A stretch of 64,000 nucleotides of DNA from Erwinia phyllosphaerae (GTDB lineage Bacteria; Pseudomonadota; Gammaproteobacteria; Enterobacterales; Enterobacteriaceae), in contig NZ_JAHSPF010000009.1 of the NCBI RefSeq assembly GCF_019132875.1, positions 1 through 64,000 on the forward strand, written 5' to 3'. The translations under genes and the position numbers were made by a program. Of this stretch, positions 60,696-64,000 are shown piece by piece. Under the pieces are notes generated by a model that saw only the letters and a program-made list of their open reading frames with translations, had not been told where the DNA came from and did not search any database. The first letter of the stretch is position 1. Each line of letters begins with the position of its first letter.

Positions 60696-63600
60696 AGCTC
60701 TGGAAAAAGGTCCTTATTGGCATCCTGATTTTCCTGGCCGTGCTGCTCGGCAGCGTGGCATTTTTAATTGGTACGACGACCGGCCTGCATCTGGTACTGA
60801 AAGGCGCGACGCGCTGGGTGCCGGGGCTGGCTATCAAACAGGTCAACGGCGGCTGGCGAGATCTGCGGCTGACGGGCGTGCAGTATGAGATGCCGGGCGT
60901 GACGGTCAACGCCGGTGAATTTCATCTGGCGCTCAATCTGGGCTGCCTGAAGCACAGCGCCTTCTGCGTTAACGATCTGGCACTGCGGGACGTTAGCGTG
61001 GTGGTGGACAGTAAAAAGATGGCGCCCGCGGCACCGGATACCAAAGAAGACGATGCTTCTTCTGGCGATCTCAGCACGCCTTATCCCATTAGTTTGCGTC
61101 ATCTGACGCTGCATAACGTTACGGTCAAAGTAGATGACACAGCGATCTCGCTGGCGGATTTCACTTCTGGTCTGGGCTGGCAGCAGCGTGCGTTAACCTT
61201 AACGCCGACCCACATTCAGGGATTGCTGATTGCGCTACCGAAGGCGGCTAAAGTCGCTGATGAACAAATCGTCCAGCCAAAGGTGCAGCAGCCAAAAACG
61301 CAGGAGCCGCCGCTGGGCGAAACGCTGAAAGCGATGTTTGCTAAACCGCTGTTACCGGCTCTGCCCGACTTTAAAATGCCGCTGGATGTGAATATCCAGC
61401 AGATCCTTGGCGAACAGCTGCGCATTACTGGCGATACCGATATCGCCATCACGCGGCTGCTGGTTAAAGCGCAAACTCAGGCGCGGCTGCTGCATCTTGA
61501 GACGCTGGATGTGGATTCGCCACAGGGACAGCTCAATGCCAGCGGGCAGGCGCAGCTCGCCGATAACTGGCCGGTTAATTTTAACCTCACCAGCTCGCTG
61601 AATATCGATCCGCTGAAGGGCGAAAAGATCAAAATGACCGTCGGCGGCGGCCTGCGTGAGCAGCTGGATCTGGCGCTGAATCTTTCCGGTCCGGTACGCA
61701 TGCAGCTTGATGCCCACACAAAGCTGGCGGAAGCTGGCCTGCCTCTGGCAATGACGCTGCAAAGCTCGCAGCTGCGCTGGCCGCTAAGCGGCGAAACGCA
61801 GTATCAGGCGGATAATCTGAACTTCAGCTTTAAAGGCAAGGCGACGGACTATGTGATGTCGCTGAAAACCGCGCTGCGCGGCCAGTCGATTCCGCCAGCC
61901 ACGCTGACGCTGGACGGCAAAGGCAACGTGGAGCAGTTCTCGCTGGATAAGCTACGGCTGGCGGCGCTGGAAGGCACCACCGAGCTCACCGCGCTGGTGG
62001 ACTGGAGCAAAGCAATCAGCTGGCGCAGCGAGCTTCAGCTCACCGGCATCAATACCGCGCGGCAATATCCGGACTGGCCAGCGAAGCTGGACGGTAAAAT
62101 CACCACGCGCGGCAGCCTGTATGGCGGTAGCTGGCAAATGCGCGTGCCGGAGCTGAAGCTGCGCGGCAACGTAAAACAGAATGCGGTCAGCGCCGACGGC
62201 TCGCTTTACGGCAATAGCTATAACCAGTGGGATATTCCCGGCATCAGGCTGGTACTGGGCCGTAATAATATTGACCTGAAAGGCTCGCTGGGCGACAAGC
62301 TGGCGCTGGATGCCAATATCGATGCGCAGCATCTGGATAACGCGCTGCCGGGCCTCGGCGGCGTAGCCAAAGGCACAGTTAAAGCGCGTGGAGATTTGAA
62401 AGCGCCTCAGCTGCTGGCCGACTTAACCGCGACTGGTCTGCGCTGGCAGGCGATGAGTATCGCTCGCGTGGCGTTGCAGGGCGACGTCAAATCAGCCGAA
62501 CAGGTTCAGGGTAAGGTGTCGCTACGTGTTGATGGCGTGAAGCAGGATGCACTGACAATTAACCGTCTGGATCTGGACGCCAGCGGTGATGAAAAAGCGC
62601 ATCAGCTGAAGCTGACGGTTAACGGCAAACCGGTTTCCGGTCAGCTACAGCTGAACGGCAGCTTCGATCGTAGCCAGCAGCGCTGGCGCGGCACGCTCAA
62701 TAACACGCACTTTGACACGCCGGTAGGAGAATGGCGCTTAACGCGCGCTATCGCGCTCGACTACCTTAACAGCAGCCAGACGGTTTCAGTGGGGCCACAC
62801 TGTTGGCAAAACCCCAATGCCGAGCTGTGCGTACCGCAAACTATCGAAGCTGGCCCGGCTGGCCATGCGAAGGTCACGCTGAACCGTTTCGATCTGGCGA
62901 TGATTAAACCTTTCCTGGGCGATGATACGCAGCTCAGTGGCGTATTCAGCGGCGATGCCGATGTCAGCTGGACGGCGGATGGCGGCTTACCGCAGGGTCG
63001 CGTCTCGCTGAAAGGCAACGGCGTGAAGGTGGCGCAGAATGTCGATGGCAATACGCTGCCGATAGCTTTCGACACGCTAAACCTGAATGCCGCGCTGCGT
63101 AACGGCCGCGCGCAGCTCGACTGGTTAATCCGCATTGCGAAAAACGGCCAGCTGGATGGCAACGTGCAGATTACCGATCCGCAGGTTAAACGCGGTCTTT
63201 CCGGCAACGTTAATATCAAAAATATCGATCTGGCGCTGATCAATCCGGCGCTGATGAAGGGTGAAAAGGCCGCTGGCATGTTAAACAGCGCGCTACGCCT
63301 GGGCGGTAGCCTGCAAAAACCGCAGATTTTCGGCCAGCTCGGCCTGAGAAACGTCGATATTAACGGCAGCTTTATGCCGGTTGACCTGACGGGCGCGAAC
63401 GTCAATATGGTCTTTAACGGCATGAGTTCTACGCTGGAAGGGCTGATTCAGACTTCTCACGGGCAGCTGGCGCTAAACGGCAACGCCGACTGGGCGCAGC
63501 TGAACGCCTGGCGAGCGCGTATCGCCGCGAAGGGTAGCAAGATCCGCGTCACCGTACCGCCGATGGTGCGTATGGATGTTTCGCCAGATCTGGAGTTCGA

Positions 63601-64000
63601 GGCCACGCCGGAGGCGTTTAACCTCAATGGTCGCGTTGATATTCCATGGGCGCGCGTTATCGTGCAGGAAGTTCCGGAAAGCGCGGTGGGCGTCTCTTCT
63701 GACGAAGTCATGCTGGATGAAAACCTGAAGCCGATTGCGCCGAAAAGCACGTCGATCCCAATTAACAGTAATCTGGTGATCCACGTTGGCGACGACGTAC
63801 GGCTCAGCGCCTTTGGTCTGAAAGCCAAACTGAATGGCGATCTTAAGCTGGCGCAGGATAAGCGCGGGCTGGGACTGAATGGACAGATCAATATCCCTTC
63901 AGGCCGCTTCCACGCCTATGGTCAGGACCTGATTGTGCGCAAAGGCGAGCTGCAGTTCTCCGGCCCGGCGGACCAGCCTTATCTTAATATCGAGGCGATC
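60692..64000 (+). CDS. Translocation and assembly module subunit TamB (3' end outside window)
   Basis: TamB is a very long AsmA-like bridge protein anchored in the inner membrane that spans the periplasm to TamA. The 1103 codons seen here begin [20 protein letters not shown], a signal anchor, followed by repeated beta-strand segments typical of the beta-taco fold (for example [36 protein letters not shown]). The DUF490 C-terminal domain is only partly present; about 150 residues should follow by comparison with E. coli. The frame is intact to the edge. The start overlaps the tamA stop. Confidence 0.95.
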   Translation, partial: MKLWKKVLIGILIFLAVLLGSVAFLIGTTTGLHLVLKGATRWVPGLAIKQVNGGWRDLRLTGVQYEMPGVTVNAGEFHLALNLGCLKHSAFCVNDLALRDVSVVVDSKKMAPAAPDTKEDDASSGDLSTPYPISLRHLTLHNVTVKVDDTAISLADFTSGLGWQQRALTLTPTHIQGLLIALPKAAKVADEQIVQPKVQQPKTQEPPLGETLKAMFAKPLLPALPDFKMPLDVNIQQILGEQLRITGDTDIAITRLLVKAQTQARLLHLETLDVDSPQGQLNASGQAQLADNWPVNFNLTSSLNIDPLKGEKIKMTVGGGLREQLDLALNLSGPVRMQLDAHTKLAEAGLPLAMTLQSSQLRWPLSGETQYQADNLNFSFKGKATDYVMSLKTALRGQSIPPATLTLDGKGNVEQFSLDKLRLAALEGTTELTALVDWSKAISWRSELQLTGINTARQYPDWPAKLDGKITTRGSLYGGSWQMRVPELKLRGNVKQNAVSADGSLYGNSYNQWDIPGIRLVLGRNNIDLKGSLGDKLALDANIDAQHLDNALPGLGGVAKGTVKARGDLKAPQLLADLTATGLRWQAMSIARVALQGDVKSAEQVQGKVSLRVDGVKQDALTINRLDLDASGDEKAHQLKLTVNGKPVSGQLQLNGSFDRSQQRWRGTLNNTHFDTPVGEWRLTRAIALDYLNSSQTVSVGPHCWQNPNAELCVPQTIEAGPAGHAKVTLNRFDLAMIKPFLGDDTQLSGVFSGDADVSWTADGGLPQGRVSLKGNGVKVAQNVDGNTLPIAFDTLNLNAALRNGRAQLDWLIRIAKNGQLDGNVQITDPQVKRGLSGNVNIKNIDLALINPALMKGEKAAGMLNSALRLGGSLQKPQIFGQLGLRNVDINGSFMPVDLTGANVNMVFNGMSSTLEGLIQTSHGQLALNGNADWAQLNAWRARIAAKGSKIRVTVPPMVRMDVSPDLEFEATPEAFNLNGRVDIPWARVIVQEVPESAVGVSSDEVMLDENLKPIAPKSTSIPINSNLVIHVGDDVRLSAFGLKAKLNGDLKLAQDKRGLGLNGQINIPSGRFHAYGQDLIVRKGELQFSGPADQPYLNIEAI

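Overview
The window looks like chromosomal DNA from an enterobacterium, most likely of the Erwiniaceae (Erwinia/Pantoea/Mixta type). The conserved backbone follows the E. coli order closely: tRNA-Gly, queG-nnr-tsaE-amiB-mutL-miaA-hfq-hflX-hflK-hflC, yjeT-purA-nsrR-rnr-rlmB, aidB/bsmA/yjfP, rpsF-priB-rpsR-rplI, ytfB/fklB, cpdB/cysQ, ytfJ/ytfK/ytfL and tamA-tamB. The genus assignment is inference; no 16S or other typing marker is present.

Positions 1-16,300 are an accessory block, visibly richer in A+T than the backbone. It opens with an 8-bp tandem repeat array that runs off the left edge. Next comes a small winged-helix regulator on the minus strand, and divergent from it a tightly packed plus-strand run: major fimbrial subunit, chaperone, usher, two-domain tip adhesin, then a two-partner-secretion transporter (TpsB) and a 2.6-thousand-residue haemagglutinin-like exoprotein (TpsA) with a repetitive Pro/Gly/Asn/Ser tail. 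A strong terminator closes the block. The layout suggests that a chaperone-usher fimbria and a secreted filamentous adhesin are expressed together.

From 16,370 the backbone begins with a tRNA-Gly(GCC) gene and its promoter. The 300 bp between the tRNA and queG hold three perfect DnaA boxes, one near-match and an IHF-like site, in the same neighbourhood as the E. coli datA locus. The mutL-miaA-hfq-hflXKC superoperon follows.

Between hflC and yjeT, which are adjacent in E. coli, lies a 9-kb cassette bracketed by two terminators. It encodes a GT28-like glycosyltransferase, two GT4 glycosyltransferases, a fused-type ABC exporter, a protein with two APH-like kinase domains and an AlgE-type outer-membrane beta-barrel. 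The genes overlap or nearly touch, so this is probably an operon that makes and exports an unidentified glycan or glycolipid.

From 38 kb to the end the backbone resumes with smaller insertions or losses: a Cache-domain chemoreceptor between bsmA and yjfP, a small secreted protein upstream of rpsF, an orphan class II microcin-like precursor with a double-glycine leader between fklB and cpdB, and no msrA between ytfL and tamA. tamB is cut by the right edge. No insertion sequence, CRISPR array, rRNA or prophage was seen.
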